64,000 nt of DNA, taken from contig JALJCS010000024.1 in assembly GCA_023055355.1 (NCBI GenBank), positions 8,757,501-8,821,500 on the forward strand, given 5' to 3'. The notes beneath the pieces were generated by a model. The model was not told the origin of the DNA, did no database searches, and saw only the letters and a list, made by a program, of their open reading frames with translations. This stretch comes from Agelaius tricolor. Lineage: Eukaryota > Chordata > Aves > Passeriformes > Icteridae. This document shows, in pieces, positions 27,501-40,241 of the stretch. Each line of letters opens with the position of its first letter. Within the stretch, counting starts at the first letter, position 1. Made by a program: the position numbers and the translations under genes.

Positions 27501-28984
27501 GTGTTTTTCCTCAGTGTGTGCTGTGTCATTTTGACAGGTTTTATAGCCCCAGCTGCTGCACTGGGCAGGGCAGTGGCTGCAGTGCTCGGTCCCTGCCCCA
27601 CAGACCAGCAAACCTGAGGGGCAAGGAGCCTGCCCAAAACTGTACTGCCTGTTCTCCATCTTCTGGTTCCTGCAGCCAGGCACCATGCACAAACACTTGG
27701 TAGAGAGGTTTGAGGAGTCCACAGCCATGAGCAGTCCCATTTCTGCAGCAGGATGAGGAGGAGAGGGAAAGCTGCCCGCAGGACTTGGTCTGAGATGCTG
27801 AGTCCTGTGTCTGGGGGCTCCTGCTTCAGGAGGATGCAGCAAACCAGCTGCAGGTCAGGCCAAACAAAAAGACATGGTTTCAACCCTGAAACCATGGAGT
27901 TGAAAACAGGACAGATCATGCAAAAGGCAGAGGGATGAGTTAAGGAGCAGGGCTGCTCAATGTCACCATGGCAGTGGTGGTTGGGAGCTGAGCTGCAGAG
28001 GGGCCACTCTGATGCTGCTGCATCTCAGCATAGATCAAACAGAAGGAAATTGCCCCTTGGAGAGTGGGGTTTATTCATGTAATGCAGCCCATGCTAGGGA
28101 ATGGAGTGAAATACTGGATTTGTCACTGGCTGTAAGAGATCAGGCTGAAGAAAGTAAATACCTGAAAATGTTAGGAAGCTCAGTGATTCTAAGCTCTCTT
28201 AATACACACATTATCAAAAGAATACCTGTTGGAAAATGAAAAGATCTGGTTCTTGGAAGGGGAAAAAAGGTATTCAGACTGAAGAACTTCTGAGAATATT
28301 CAGAACTCTTCTCCTTGCCTGAGCCCTGTGTCTGCACCATGTGTTTGTCATTAGCACCATGAACAGCTGAGAGTCTCCTTAGAGGGGCAATGATGGGTGC
28401 ATGGTGCGTCCTTCAGGAAGAACCAGGAGAGCTGAGAGGAGATGAGGGGCTAGGTCAGGCCACAGCATTTTGTTTTGAGCTTAACAGGAATGAAATCCAC
28501 CCTGAAGAGTCTTGGGGAAAATTCTGGATGAGGGCCAGTATGAATAATGCTGAGTGCAGATGGGTGGGACCCCACCTGGTTACAAAAACAATCCCATTTC
28601 CAAGGTTAGCTATTTCTGCTGAAAAAAGGGATATTTAACAAGTAAGGTTTCACTTAAAAGGAAAAAAAAAACAGTTGAGACCTTAAAAAAACAAACCGAA
28701 GTCAAAATATCTGAAAGTCTCTCACTTCAGAAATTAATGAAAACAAGCCCCCAAACATGCAGACAGCTGAAAGCACACACCAAAAACCTCAGATAAACAA
28801 AACAAGTGTCCTCTGGGGAAAGGAAGAGTTGTTCCCTCTCTGGGAAAATTTGCCTGTTCCTGTGGCTTGTGAACTTTTCATCTTCTCTGGGACTTTCTGC
28901 TGTCCTTGGTTTGCTTTTTTCAGCTTCTTGGTCTTCTTTCCCTGGAGCCTAGAAAAGTGTTTATGCAAGCACTGGACTTTAAGT

Positions 28985-29080
28985 AAATGAATGACGAGTG
29001 CTGTTCCTCAGGGCTTGGTTTTGGGAGCAGTCTTGTTTAACTTTTTGTCAGTGACAAGGGCAGTGGGATTGAGTGCAGCT
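28985..29080 (+). mobile_element. CR1 LINE fragment, reverse-transcriptase region
   Basis: The sequence 'gtgctgttcctcagggcttg' continues with 'gttttgggagcagtcttgtt'. It translates as SAVPQGLVLGAVLFNF, matching the CR1 reverse-transcriptase motif around PQGSVLGPVLFN. The downstream catalytic part is not preserved, so this is a short, dead internal fragment. Confidence 0.75.
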
Positions 29081-30570
29081 CAGCATGCTCTAGCCTCTAC
29101 CCCTGCAGCTTGTGGCCACCAAGACACCCTCACCTTGTGACAGCCACATCCTGAGCATTATTCCAGAGCTAATCTGGAGCAAACTGTATTCAACAAGCGC
29201 CAAAAATGCAACAGTTAATTGTAGTCTGACTCAAGTTTCCATTAGTCTCCACTTGACTACTGTTCCTGTCTGAGTGAGCCTCACAGCCTCTCAACACAGC
29301 AATTTCCTTCGCATCCCTTTGGATCTTCCTCTTTATTGTTGTTTGCAAAACACTGAGTCTCGATTTTGAATATGTGGAAAATCTTGCTGAGAGCTGTCCC
29401 CCCTTTGACCTCATTCTGTTCAGATCTCTCATTTTTCTGTCTTCCTGCCTATAGTCCAACTATGTAACTTTTAAAAGTGGTCTGAGTGTAAAAAATAAGT
29501 TGCAGTGAAGGCTTGTCTGTAAACAGTAGCTGTCTCTACAACCCAAGGGCTAGTAGAGGTGTGTGGAAAGCCCAAATGACTGACTGTCCCAAAGAAGTGA
29601 CTAAAATAATAATTAGATTCAGAGGAAAGCAAAAGTTGCCTCGAAGAGGTATGATGTGTGGAGATTTCTAGACTTCCTCAACCCTTTTTAAATCCTTCAA
29701 AAATTTTTTTTTTCTACCACAATAACATCTTTTAAAGCATTATGGAACTAGCTCTGCTGTTCTTGCACTTGGGATTCCAGTCTGGTTTATGGTCAGCACA
29801 CCCACAGGCTCTAGGATATAAGTGCAAACTCAGATTGCCCTGAAGTTTATTGTACTTTATGGGAGCAAAGGGTGAAATCCATCTTCAAGATTTGGGGTCA
29901 TTTTTTCATTTTCTAGGTTTCTTGACAAACCAACTCTTACAAACAACCCAGCTGTTCTGGGGTTTTCTACCAGCTTTAAAGAAAAACAACCAAATAAAGG
30001 AAAAGTACTCTGGCAAATAGGGATCAAAGCTTAGCTTGGTTTGAGTGTGCTTTAAGTAGTCTCAGTCTTTGCACTGACACCAGTTAAGTTCTTCTGCTTC
30101 AGGGAGGTAACTTGGAAGCAGCACTTGTGAGCGAGTCCAGGCCTTTCCCTGCACATTGCTGTAGGGAAGGGCTGTTTCCTGCTAAGGTCTGAGTGTTTCC
30201 CTCTGTGAGATAGGATCTGAACAACCCAGAGCAAGACCTACATGTAAATAATGTGAAAATAGAGATGCATGAAACAATGCTGCTTTCCAAGGTGTGATTG
30301 ATGAGCAGTTCTTGGCCGGGAGGCATCACTTGGATGGCCCATCCTTGGCCAGGAGCAAAGGAGACAGCACAGAAGGAATGTGCCCTTTCCCAAGCTGTAG
30401 TTGGAGCCATGTGGAGAGAGCAAAAGAAGCAAGGCCCTTCTAGCAAGTGCCATCAGTGACTTATAAAGCACTTGGTACCTTAGAGCAGCTCTTTATATGT
30501 TAATAACTCATTAAAATCTAATGACTTCATGAAATTGGACAGTAGGAACTGGAAATGGCAGATGTTCAGG

Positions 30571-30653
30571 GTGCAAAGGGAAGGGAGAGAAGCATGTAAG
30601 AATCCTTCAGCATCTTTTCCATTTCTTTGTGTTGCCACCCCTGCTTTTTAAGC
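30571..30653 (+). repeat. Direct repeat, copy 1 (about 82 bp)
   Basis: Nearly identical to 30761-30841, differing by a 2-base indel near the start and one substitution (ttctttg versus ttatttg). The copies are separated by 107 bases of unrelated sequence. Confidence 0.95.
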
Positions 30654-30760
30654 ATAATAAAATTGTAAGGGTTTTGGTGCACTGGTCACCTCTCATCAGC
30701 CCTGCTAGTGCCTCAGCACTCCTGAGGTTTCAGTACAAACCCACAATCTTCTCTAATGAA

Positions 30761-30841
30761 GTGCAAGGAAGGGAGAGAAGCATGTAAGAATCCTTCAGCA
30801 TCTTTTCCATTTATTTGTGTTGCCACCCCTGCTTTTTAAGC
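30761..30841 (+). repeat. Direct repeat, copy 2
   Basis: Second copy of the 30571-30653 segment; see that entry. The high identity implies a recent duplication. Confidence 0.95.
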
Positions 30842-30879
30842 TTTCTTTTTAACTCTTGCAATGCTAATGAGTTCAGGAA

Positions 30880-31067
30880 CACTCCTAAATTCTGGGATAA
30901 ACAAGCTTTTATCTACTTTACCTGGAAACCTTTCTGACATTAGTGCCAGGTGTTACATCCCTAAGACCTTTTGTCACTCCTAAATTCTGGGATAAACAAG
31001 CTTTTACCTACTTCACCTGGGAACCTTTCTGACATAATGCCAGGTGTTACATCCCTAAGACCTTTTG
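30880..31067 (+). repeat. Tandem duplication of a ~95-bp unit
   Basis: Unit 1 (30880-30974) and unit 2 (30975-31067) both begin 'cactcctaaattctgggata' and end in '..ctaagaccttttg'. They differ by a few substitutions and small indels. The tandem lies 40 bases after the other local duplication, so the whole ~500-bp region has been rearranged. Confidence 0.95.
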
Positions 31068-34000
31068 CCACAGCACCTTTGAACTGTGCTTTGCAGGGGT
31101 TACCTCACCTGCCCCTTGTGCCATGCAGCCTGCAGCAAACATCTCACCTGATGTTTTACACTGTTGGCATGAGTGGTGCCACTCAATGCTCTGCTCTTTG
31201 CTATTGAAATTACAGCCTGTGCCCTTCTCCCAGTGAGCCTGCAGAGAAAAGCTGTGCAGGCTTTCTCACTGACTTGGGACATGCTGAGACCTCCACATGT
31301 GCCTGCACTTCTCTTTGATTGCCTTCTCCAGGGTCAGCTGTAAGAGCTGACCAGCCTGGATCAATTCAGTTCGTGCCAAGATAATCCTTGCCCTGTTCAG
31401 TTCAGCTGCATGCAGAACAAAAAGTACGTGTATAAATCCAGAGGGCTCTTACCAGCTCTAGGATGGGTGGAATGAGGCATGGCTCTGTGTGTACCATAGC
31501 ACTTCATGGGGCTGCTTTGTTTTAATCAGGCATAAAGAGCATTTTTGTATAGTTCAGTAATATAAAAGTAATATTGAGCAACTGCACCTTGTGATGAGAG
31601 TTGCCAGGGTGTAACTACATAAAAGCAGACAAAGGGCATGGCAAGAAGGTTTTTGCTTGGATTGAAGAAATTGTTATTAGAGGCATAATTCTCCAAAATT
31701 GTGGTTGTTGGACCATCTGAAGTAAGCCTGCCTAGGAAAATGTTTAACTCCTTTTGCCACTGTTTCTTTATTAAAGTGAGAATTTCTTCCTGGTGAGATT
31801 TTTGTAAGGAGGAAACTTCACATACACCAGTGAAGTTGTCCAAAGCAGAAGGGAAAATGCCATTTCAAACTGTTAAGTACAGAATTAATAAAGGCCACCT
31901 GGAAAAATAAATGTTCATTGGTTGCTGATTTCACATGTAAAGTGCATTTTCTTCTGGAATTATTATTTATACTGTAGTAAACCCAATACAGAATTAAATC
32001 ATTTTATTCAGTTTTTAATTTGGCATTATAACCGGCTGATGCCTCTTCCTTCCTGTGCTTCAGAATTAACATTCTTGTCTAAAATAACTCTTTGTCTGCC
32101 TGGAGGCAAGTGAATTTCTGTCATTGACTAATACCAGAAACTTCAGGGACTTGGGACCCTAATACTGGGACTGCTGGGAAACACTGAACACCAGCAGAGT
32201 GGCCTTTGAGTGTAGAGAATTGAGAATTTTCATTGTCTGCTGCCATTATCTTGTTTTACATTCTGCTTGTCTGCCAGCTTGTTGCTAGTAAAAGATTACT
32301 AGAATCTGGGCTTTTGAAAATCCCATTATTTTCCTTTCTTTATCTGATCACACCATGGAATTATGTCACTGAATTAAAATTCTGAGAGTGGTAGACTTTG
32401 TGTCCTGGATGATTAAACATTTTGTCAGCATGAAGTTGCATGGTTTCTAATTTAAGGATCAGAGGGCTGCATCCCTTCTGCTCAGTGTGAGGGCTAAGAA
32501 ATAGCATTACCAACCTAGCAAAACAGCTGCAAAATGTGTATTAAGACTGGCAAGTGGATTCGTTGGGGTACTTTCCTGTTGTCCTAGCTTCTTTGTCTTC
32601 CCAGATGGTTTTTTCCTACCTTCTTCATGCCTGAATCATTTTCAGAATCTCTCAAAGCAAGAACTGTATATTCTGGATAAAAAATGTGCCACTGCTCTTT
32701 TGCCATATAGTCATTAATATTATATTATATATTATAGTTATTATAGGATTTTTTACTTGTTAGGTCAGATTGGTGTCATTTTCCAGATTAAAAATAGTCA
32801 CTTCTGAAGGGAAGATATAGAATGATGTATTGATTGTGACTGATAGCTGCTTTTCCAAATGATCACCTATCAGCATCTACTCATACAGGGCACTTAGCAA
32901 CATAGAATGACTTTAATCTAACTGCAGGCCCAAAGATGGCAATATATCTGCTGGACTTGAAAAACATTAAACTGGTTTGTCTGCACACTTCACTTGAAAA
33001 TATCCCACCCCAAAACAACCATATTAGTTATTGTTTATGCTTATGTTTGTTATTAAGCAGCAATCTGCCCCACACTGGAGGTATTTTGGGTCCACATCTG
33101 AATGGTACCCTATCCTCTATATATGACTTTTGCCATCCTTTTTATTAGCCTTGCCTTGCTCTTTGATTGAATACCTGTGTCTGTTGTTAATTTTCATTTG
33201 TGATGAGTTTCGGATAGGGTCGGCATCCTGACAAATTGCTTTAGAAGACAAATGGTGAGCAAGTGTCCCCATTGTAAGAAATGAGACCAAGGTGCTCCAT
33301 CATGGAGATTTTCAGTCCCTCAATACAGAATGTTGCTGATGGGAACTTGTTTGGGTCTCCTTTCTTATCAGAAGACCATGGGTAGAAGTTATGTACGGGA
33401 TTTAATTTCAGACTACTTGCAATCGCTGTCCCTCAAATACAGAATGCAACTTGACATGTGCAACCAAAGGTAAAGTGAAACAGAACACAACCAACTTAGA
33501 ATTTTATTTCATAAAAATATATAAAATCATCAATTTTATATCACTGATTAAAGATATGAATGATTGCAAATAGTTATAAAATTTGTGAAATAAGATGCTT
33601 ATCTAAATCAGTTGTAGAAGAGCAGTAGTGGGATCCAGAGGGGTACTAAAGGGATATTTAACTGCATTATTCAGTGTACTCTGGGGCTGGAACTAAATTG
33701 CTACAGCTGAACTGGCATTGGTAGGTTCGGAAAAGCAAAGGTACTGAGTGTACTGCAAGCCCTGCTTATCTGTGGGACTTGTGGGAATAGGCTTGCTGTT
33801 TGTTAAAACCATTTTCACTGTGTTTGTGGTGGCCTGTCACATTTGCTGTTCTTGATAGATGGGTGTCAGCTATGAGCCAAAAGTGCTTTCTTTCCATCCT
33901 CCCTTTTCTTAGGACAGTGGGATGAAATCTTTCATTTATACATCACATCTGTTAAGTTTTTCATGTTTTGAGACATGGAGAAAAAGACCATGATGAGTCT

Positions 34001-37000
34001 GTGACAGGAGAAAGCCAAAGTTAAAGTAGAATGAGAATGTATTTTTATGAAGTTATGTTGCATTTACCAATTGTGAAGATTAGCATTTGTAAATGTGCTT
34101 CTTAGCTGAGGATAAACAGTTTGTTTTAATCTACTCACATCTAAATTAGGACTCAGCTATTGGTACTTGCAAGGGACTAAGAAAAGCACTCACTCAGGCC
34201 ATCTGTTGAGAAAATGGGAATATGAAACTGTCATTGTATGTTCACAAATCCTTCCTGTCCCTGGTGCTTTAAGAGCAGCCTCATGTGAATGCTGAGTGAG
34301 TCTGAAAGTGAGGAGGCTCTGTGGGATCTCCACTGTGGCTCTCTGTGGTGCCAGTTAATAGGTTCTTCAGAAAATGCAAGTCTGGATATTTCTCACACTC
34401 CTGCTCTCAGCAAAACTGGTTAAGTACTGTTAAAAGATGACCTGAAAATAATAAATAATAATAGCACAAGTAAATATATGTGAGTATAACATATCACTAA
34501 ACAACTTTCTACCTATGTATCAATATGTTACTGTAATGAAAAAGCTCTTTTTCACTTTCATTTTAGTAAACATGGGATCAGATTTCCAAATGAAAGGCAT
34601 GTGAAATCTGATAGGCACTTAGAGTGGGGTGCATTGTGCCTGACTGCAGAGCAGGTCTGAGCTCCTTCCCAGCAGACCTTCTGTACAATCAGGGGATGCA
34701 AATTGGCTTCTCCAGGATGTGATTAATCTGATCTATTCTAGACATCTGTTTTAGGAAGACTGAATTTCTCCACTGGCTGTGCATTGAGCCTAGGGCAGCT
34801 AGCTGAGATACAGATGACTGCTTTGTGAGCACTGGCATTTAGAGCAATGGCACTGCTAAAGCTCAAATGGCCTGCGTCACCTTTCAACCCTACAAAATGA
34901 GTAATTCTTCTGAATTAAAGGAGTTTATTCTGGAGGCTTAAGACAAGATAATCATTCTTTGCATTTGCATGCAAACTCTGGGTTTAGTTAGTACTTACAA
35001 AAAGGTCTGTCACAACATCTTTGCATGGCTGCTACAGAGTTTTGATGGCTTATGGTATTCAGGAAAAACATCTTTGGAAAGAGAATGGAAATGCAAGAAA
35101 GATGACATTCTCAGTAAATGAGGTTTATGATATAAAATTCTTAGTGGTGTTCTTCTGGGCATTGCTGTATAATTTTAGTTTTCTGATTTATGAGTACTTT
35201 GCCATATTGGTCACATAGAAAATTATTTGCATACCAAATGTGAATTCATTCAGCTGTGAGATTTTCATTTAGGCTGCTGCTCTCCATGCCTAACTAATTA
35301 AGATATCATGCATTTGAGTAACTGAGGTTCTTAATCTTCAAGAAACTAAAAATAATTCGTTTTATTGCCACTGTTTAAAATTTTAAAACAACAAATAAAA
35401 GTGCCATCAAAATAAAATGTTCTCAAGACAGGAAAAGAAACTGATTGTGTAGTGGCTTGGAAGTCATCACATGGGAAACTACAGATAGAATTTGGGAAAT
35501 TTTTTTCCTTACATTTGAAAAAGGTGCATGCTAGAGATTGTAATTTCTGGGAAGTTGGAGTGTCTGGGTTTAACTGATAATTTACTAATCTGTTTAAAGA
35601 TGAATCTTACATTTAAACAATATCAGGAATTTGGGATTTTGATAGGAATCCCAGGGGAGGACCAGTGGCTTGGATTTATTTCCAAGACCTGATTATTTTA
35701 TAAGTATATTTCAGGTTTGGCCAGGAAGTATAGATATGGATAATTGAGAAATATGACTTTCTTTAGGAGAAATGTCTATATGAAATGTTGTATTGTAAGG
35801 TGATTTCCTTAAAGGCTGCTCTTTAATCAAACTCAGTTGTTTGGTTTTTTATTATATACTCTATCATATTACTTATTGAATACATTTTATATCTTTATCA
35901 TTCTGAGGTAGTGTAATAGAGCAATAATTTCCATAGAATATAGAAGAAATTTAAATAGCGATGACTGGAAACTGTAAACCTGCAACAGCACTCAAATGAC
36001 TCCAGTGGGAAATGAACACCTGTAAAAATGGGTTTGCCCATGAGATGCAATCAGGCAGAGTTTGCTGCACACGTGTGCTTGCATTGAATCCCATGGAAAA
36101 GTTCAGAGAGTTAAATATGTGTATTTCCATGCCAAAGTCCCAGTGGAGCTGCAGACCTCTGAAGATGCAGCACCTTGTGGAGCTCCTTCATTTTCCCCTG
36201 AGGCAGACAGTGCACACAGCCCGTGTTCTCTATTTCTTGTTGATATTTGTTTACTGGTATCAGCCTTTGTCTGACTTCTTGTTGCTGTTTAAGTCTTAAA
36301 AATAGTTCAAAGACTTAATAATAAGCTTAAGCTATTTTTGTAAGGAATGTAGTTCTTCATCACTGCTGCAGGCTGAATAATTGCTGGGTTCCTTGTATGG
36401 TAGGTGACCTCCCAGAAAGATTCATTAGTGTTTGGAACAGGATGATTATTCTTGTATTGTTTTACCTAAATAGTTTTGGTTGAAAGAAAGAGATAAGTTA
36501 AATATTATTAGAAGTTGGAGAGGTAGAGTATATTTTAGAAAGTGCTGTTCATAAACACATCACATTCACTCTGTGCAGACCACCACATGGTTGCTGTTTA
36601 ATTTAGGCAAGTGTCCATTTATGTGTTCTTTACAAGGGCTTGTGATACATTGAGCAGCTGGAGTTTTTGTTAGCTTTTTATATTAACCAGAGAGGCAAGG
36701 TGGAACTAAACGAGAGCCTTGGTAAGTACTTCTCTGCTTTCTTCAAAACTGTATCCAAGATCCCTAGCAAAATACCACAATGTGCTGCAGGTGTTGGTAG
36801 GGAGAGATGAGTTGTAAATATATTTACACAGCTCTCCTTACCTTTCTGTCCAGAGAATTGCTGATTTCTTTGACAGTTAAAGACCTTAAGTGCAATAAAA
36901 TGTAAAGGACTGGGCAGGGATAAAGGATTTTAAGTGCAAGGAGCTCTGGAGATGCCTCCCTTTCACTATTGACCTTGATTTAGAAGAAATTGGTTTCTAC

Positions 37001-37375
37001 TAGCAACTATATAGCACATAGGTGCTTATACCTCTTTACTTCGACATTGGATAGGACTTCTTGATATAAAACTGATTTGTAACTAGTCTTGTCCCCTGCA
37101 AAGTAGTGAGGTCACCTAATCTAGTGAAATGTATTGCAAGTGTAGTTCTGGAATAAAACCACATATTATTCAACAAGCCTACAATTGAGAGTCTCTCAGT
37201 TGCAAAATGGTGGAAACTTCTAAATTTTTTAATTCAAGCAGTCTCATTTGCTGATCACAGACAGATCTGGGGAGAATTGACCCCAGCTTCTTTGAAGATG
37301 GCTATCTGGTGCCCATCACTCCTTTTGTTGCTATTCTGATATTCTGCAGAATGTGCTTTTATTTATCTCTCTCCC

Positions 37376-37430
37376 TATGTATGTATGTATACATACATAT
37401 ATAAATATACACACACATGTATATAAGTAT
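37376..37430. repeat. TATG/TACA/CA microsatellite with a 20-bp palindrome
   Basis: TATG units run into ACAT units, so 37380-37399 (tatgtatgtatacatacata) is a perfect palindrome. A short CA run follows. Confidence 0.9.
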
Positions 37431-38004
37431 GCACTGGTTGTTGTTCTAGTGTCAGTGGAGGGTGTCTGAGAGAAGCCATGCTGTGAAAAAGGACACCCCA
37501 GTCTCTGTCTCCCTGTACTGCCTCATCCCTGGCGCTGAGATTCCTGTGTGACACATGCCCCTGGGTCTCAGCAGGGCACCTGAGGCTTCTCTGCTTAATT
37601 TAGGGAAGCTTGCCCACTTTTCCTGAACCCTGGTGAGGATTTTCAGCTTTAACCTGGGCTGTAGGATTTTGATGTGGAAACAGAAGCACTAAGTAAACTA
37701 GATAGTGCTTCCAATTGCTGAATTGGTTTAGCTGAGTGTGAGTTGTGGGGTAGAAAAGATACAGGAACTTAAACTGTGTTATGGAGAGCAGGTCATATAT
37801 AAATACAATACATGCATTTATACATGTATTATATATACAAGATATAGAAATACTAACCCATTGCAGGGGAATTGTAAAAGCTTTCAGGAGAGATTTCTTC
37901 CTATTGCTTCAGATGCATTTCCATTTTTCTCATCAACTGGAAACACCAACTACCTTTCCATACTCCATCCTTAAAGGGTATGGGTTCTTTGTATTTGTTT
38001 GAGT

Positions 38005-38070
38005 GTTGGGGTTTATTGTTTTGGGTTTTTTGTGGTGATGGTGGGGGTTTGGTTTTGTTTTTTTGTTTAA
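38005..38070 (+). repeat. G/T-rich tract
   Basis: Low-complexity + strand G/T sequence of the same style as 14849-14995, with G-runs of 3 to 5. It is probably a simple-repeat expansion. Confidence 0.75.
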
Positions 38071-39317
38071 TGCTTTCATTTGCCATGCTACTTGTGGATT
38101 TCAAAACCTTGCCAGAAGGTATTTTTAAAATTGGTCACTCCTCTTGGTTGTCACACGTCAGCACAGATCAAAATACTTGTCAACTATTTTTCCAATAAAT
38201 ATCTTTATTAAATTCATCTTACAGTGTGAGTGTATATGTGTAGTCTGCTTCTGTAAAGGTTGAATAATATTCTTGAATCTACTTTCTAGGAAAAGAGACT
38301 GTAGTAGGAATTGTAATGTATTCAATTTCCCCTGGAGAACAATGTCCTGAGGGTTAAAATACATCAAAAAATTAAATATTTGCCTTTGGAATGTGAGATG
38401 TGGATGACTGTGTGCATTCCTCTGTTAAAACCTTTCCTTATCCAGTTGCACTCTCTTCTATTTAATTGTCAGGTAGGAGCACAAATCAAAAAATATAAAA
38501 AGGAAATGGTAATTATGATAGCCCATTGGATCATTATTTATGTAAGCAAATACAGTCTCTACTGATGTTGTATTTATTGACCTTAAACCAAATTTCAGAA
38601 GGCAAAATAAACAATGTCTCTAATGTAACACATGAAAGACTACAGGACTGTTTAATTCTTGCAGAATTATTCAGAATGAACTTTCCCACTCTTTGCATGG
38701 TTGCCTTGTAGTTTTTAAAAGCATTGTTACCAGAGAAGATAATGCTTTCCACAGAGCTGCAGGATAACACCCCTGCTAGGGATGCACTGCCTCAGGGAGG
38801 AGAAAGCCACAGGTGAGCCTGCTTGCAGCTTTTGCTTTCATTTGAAAATAATTATGACATTTAGGCTGTTGGTGACTGTGCCTCTGATAATTCCAGCAGG
38901 TTAGAGCATCTGAGTCTGTTTCACATGTAATACACAGAAGTATTTTGCATATGTTTTTAATAATTACCATTTTTTCCTTCAGGTGTTTTTCCTTCAGGTG
39001 TTCCTATGCAGCCCCAAATTTCTCTGTCGGAATCACACATGCTCCAAGAAGCTGAGCTCGCTGATGATAAAACCAGCCTTGTTTCTGCTCCCACATAGCT
39101 ACTGAGTGCTTCAGATAAACAAGGGAAACCCCTCAGGAGCAGGGGCTGCTCCCTGAGGAGCTGGGAGGGAGCTGCAGCCTGAGTGCCTGACCCTGAGTGC
39201 CTGACCCAGGAGACAGAGATGTTTTCTCCCACCACTTGTCCTCTGGTAGCTGTCATGCTTCTACCCACAGCTACATGGGGACAGTCACCTATGGACATGT
39301 ATATAGCTTGTGGAAAT

Positions 39318-39375
39318 AGATAAATAGATAAATATATATATTTATATATGTACATTTTTATACACACACATATAC
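39318..39375. repeat. GATA/TAAA/TA simple repeat
   Basis: Units of ATAGATAA, then TATATA and ACACACA. Frames through it encode YIYIY strings and are spurious. Confidence 0.85.
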
Positions 39376-40221
39376 AGGACTACACCATATGCAGTGTTAC
39401 CATTGTGTGGCATCTACACCATGGACTGCTGTTTCACAGTGACTTTAAATTTAAATGTAGAATGCTGTTACAAGATATGATCCAGCTCATGCTCCCTTCC
39501 TTGCTCTTGCCCTGCAGAGACTCTCACTGGCACATGCTGAGCTGGCTTCATGCCCTCCTCTGGCTCACCCATGGCCCAAAAATGCTAATTTTGGCCCAAA
39601 GGAAGTAATGGAAATGAAGGATCAGGGATGACATCAGTCCCTCTCAGCAGCAGCCTGGGTTAACTTTAACTTTTTGTAAAACCACAGCTTTCAGGAAAGG
39701 CAGGGATGAAAAAAGAAACCCAGAAATAACCATCTGATTTGAAATACCTACTTGCACACTTGAGTGTGCTTCTTTTACTTGTGCAGACTGCACTGAGAGT
39801 CATCTCAGTGTCTCAGAAAGTGACTCTCCAGTTACTGTTTTCTCAGTGACCCGTTTCAAGGAGAACATCCAGCCTGGCCTGAGGGACAGCAAGTTCTCTA
39901 ATCAGGGAATAGTTAAGATGAAAGCACCCTGCAAGCATCTTGGAAGGGGGAAGTAGAGAGGGCATCAGCAGGAGTTTTTTATTTACATTTAATTGAACAT
40001 CTTGTCCTCTCACAGAATATATGGTTTTAGCTCCTGCCAGTCTAAAAAGAGAAGTAGGAGAAATACCTTTGGAATTTAAACTCCTAGTGATGTCAGAATT
40101 ACCTTTTGTCCTGACTTTTCCAGGTTTTTTATTATTTGGATGGTATGTCACAGCTACTCTCTAAATTAAACTGCTACTCCTTGACATGCATCAAAGAGAT
40201 TACTTAAGAACTTGATTTTTT

Positions 40222-40241
40222 TCCACTTAAATTTAAGTGGA
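40222..40241. repeat. 20-bp perfect palindrome with CACTTAA halves
   Basis: tccacttaaatttaagtgga equals its own reverse complement. Each half contains CACTTAA, an NKX2-like core. Function is inference. Confidence 0.9.

Larger units (their letters stand above)
21621..30570. other. Intronic stretch, proximal part
   Basis: The first kilobase remains moderately CpG-rich (for example 'cctacgcgcggtat' near 21893). Features seen are a homopurine GGA/AAG run (about 23587-23612), a CR1 3' end (24455-24512), poly-T runs near 25837-25857 and 26580-26595, and a CR1 reverse-transcriptase fragment (28985-29080). A segment at about 26030-26160 looks unique and E-box/GATA-rich and could be regulatory. No coding exon is supported. 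The open frames at 26819-27127 and 27306-27919 lack domains. Confidence 0.4.
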
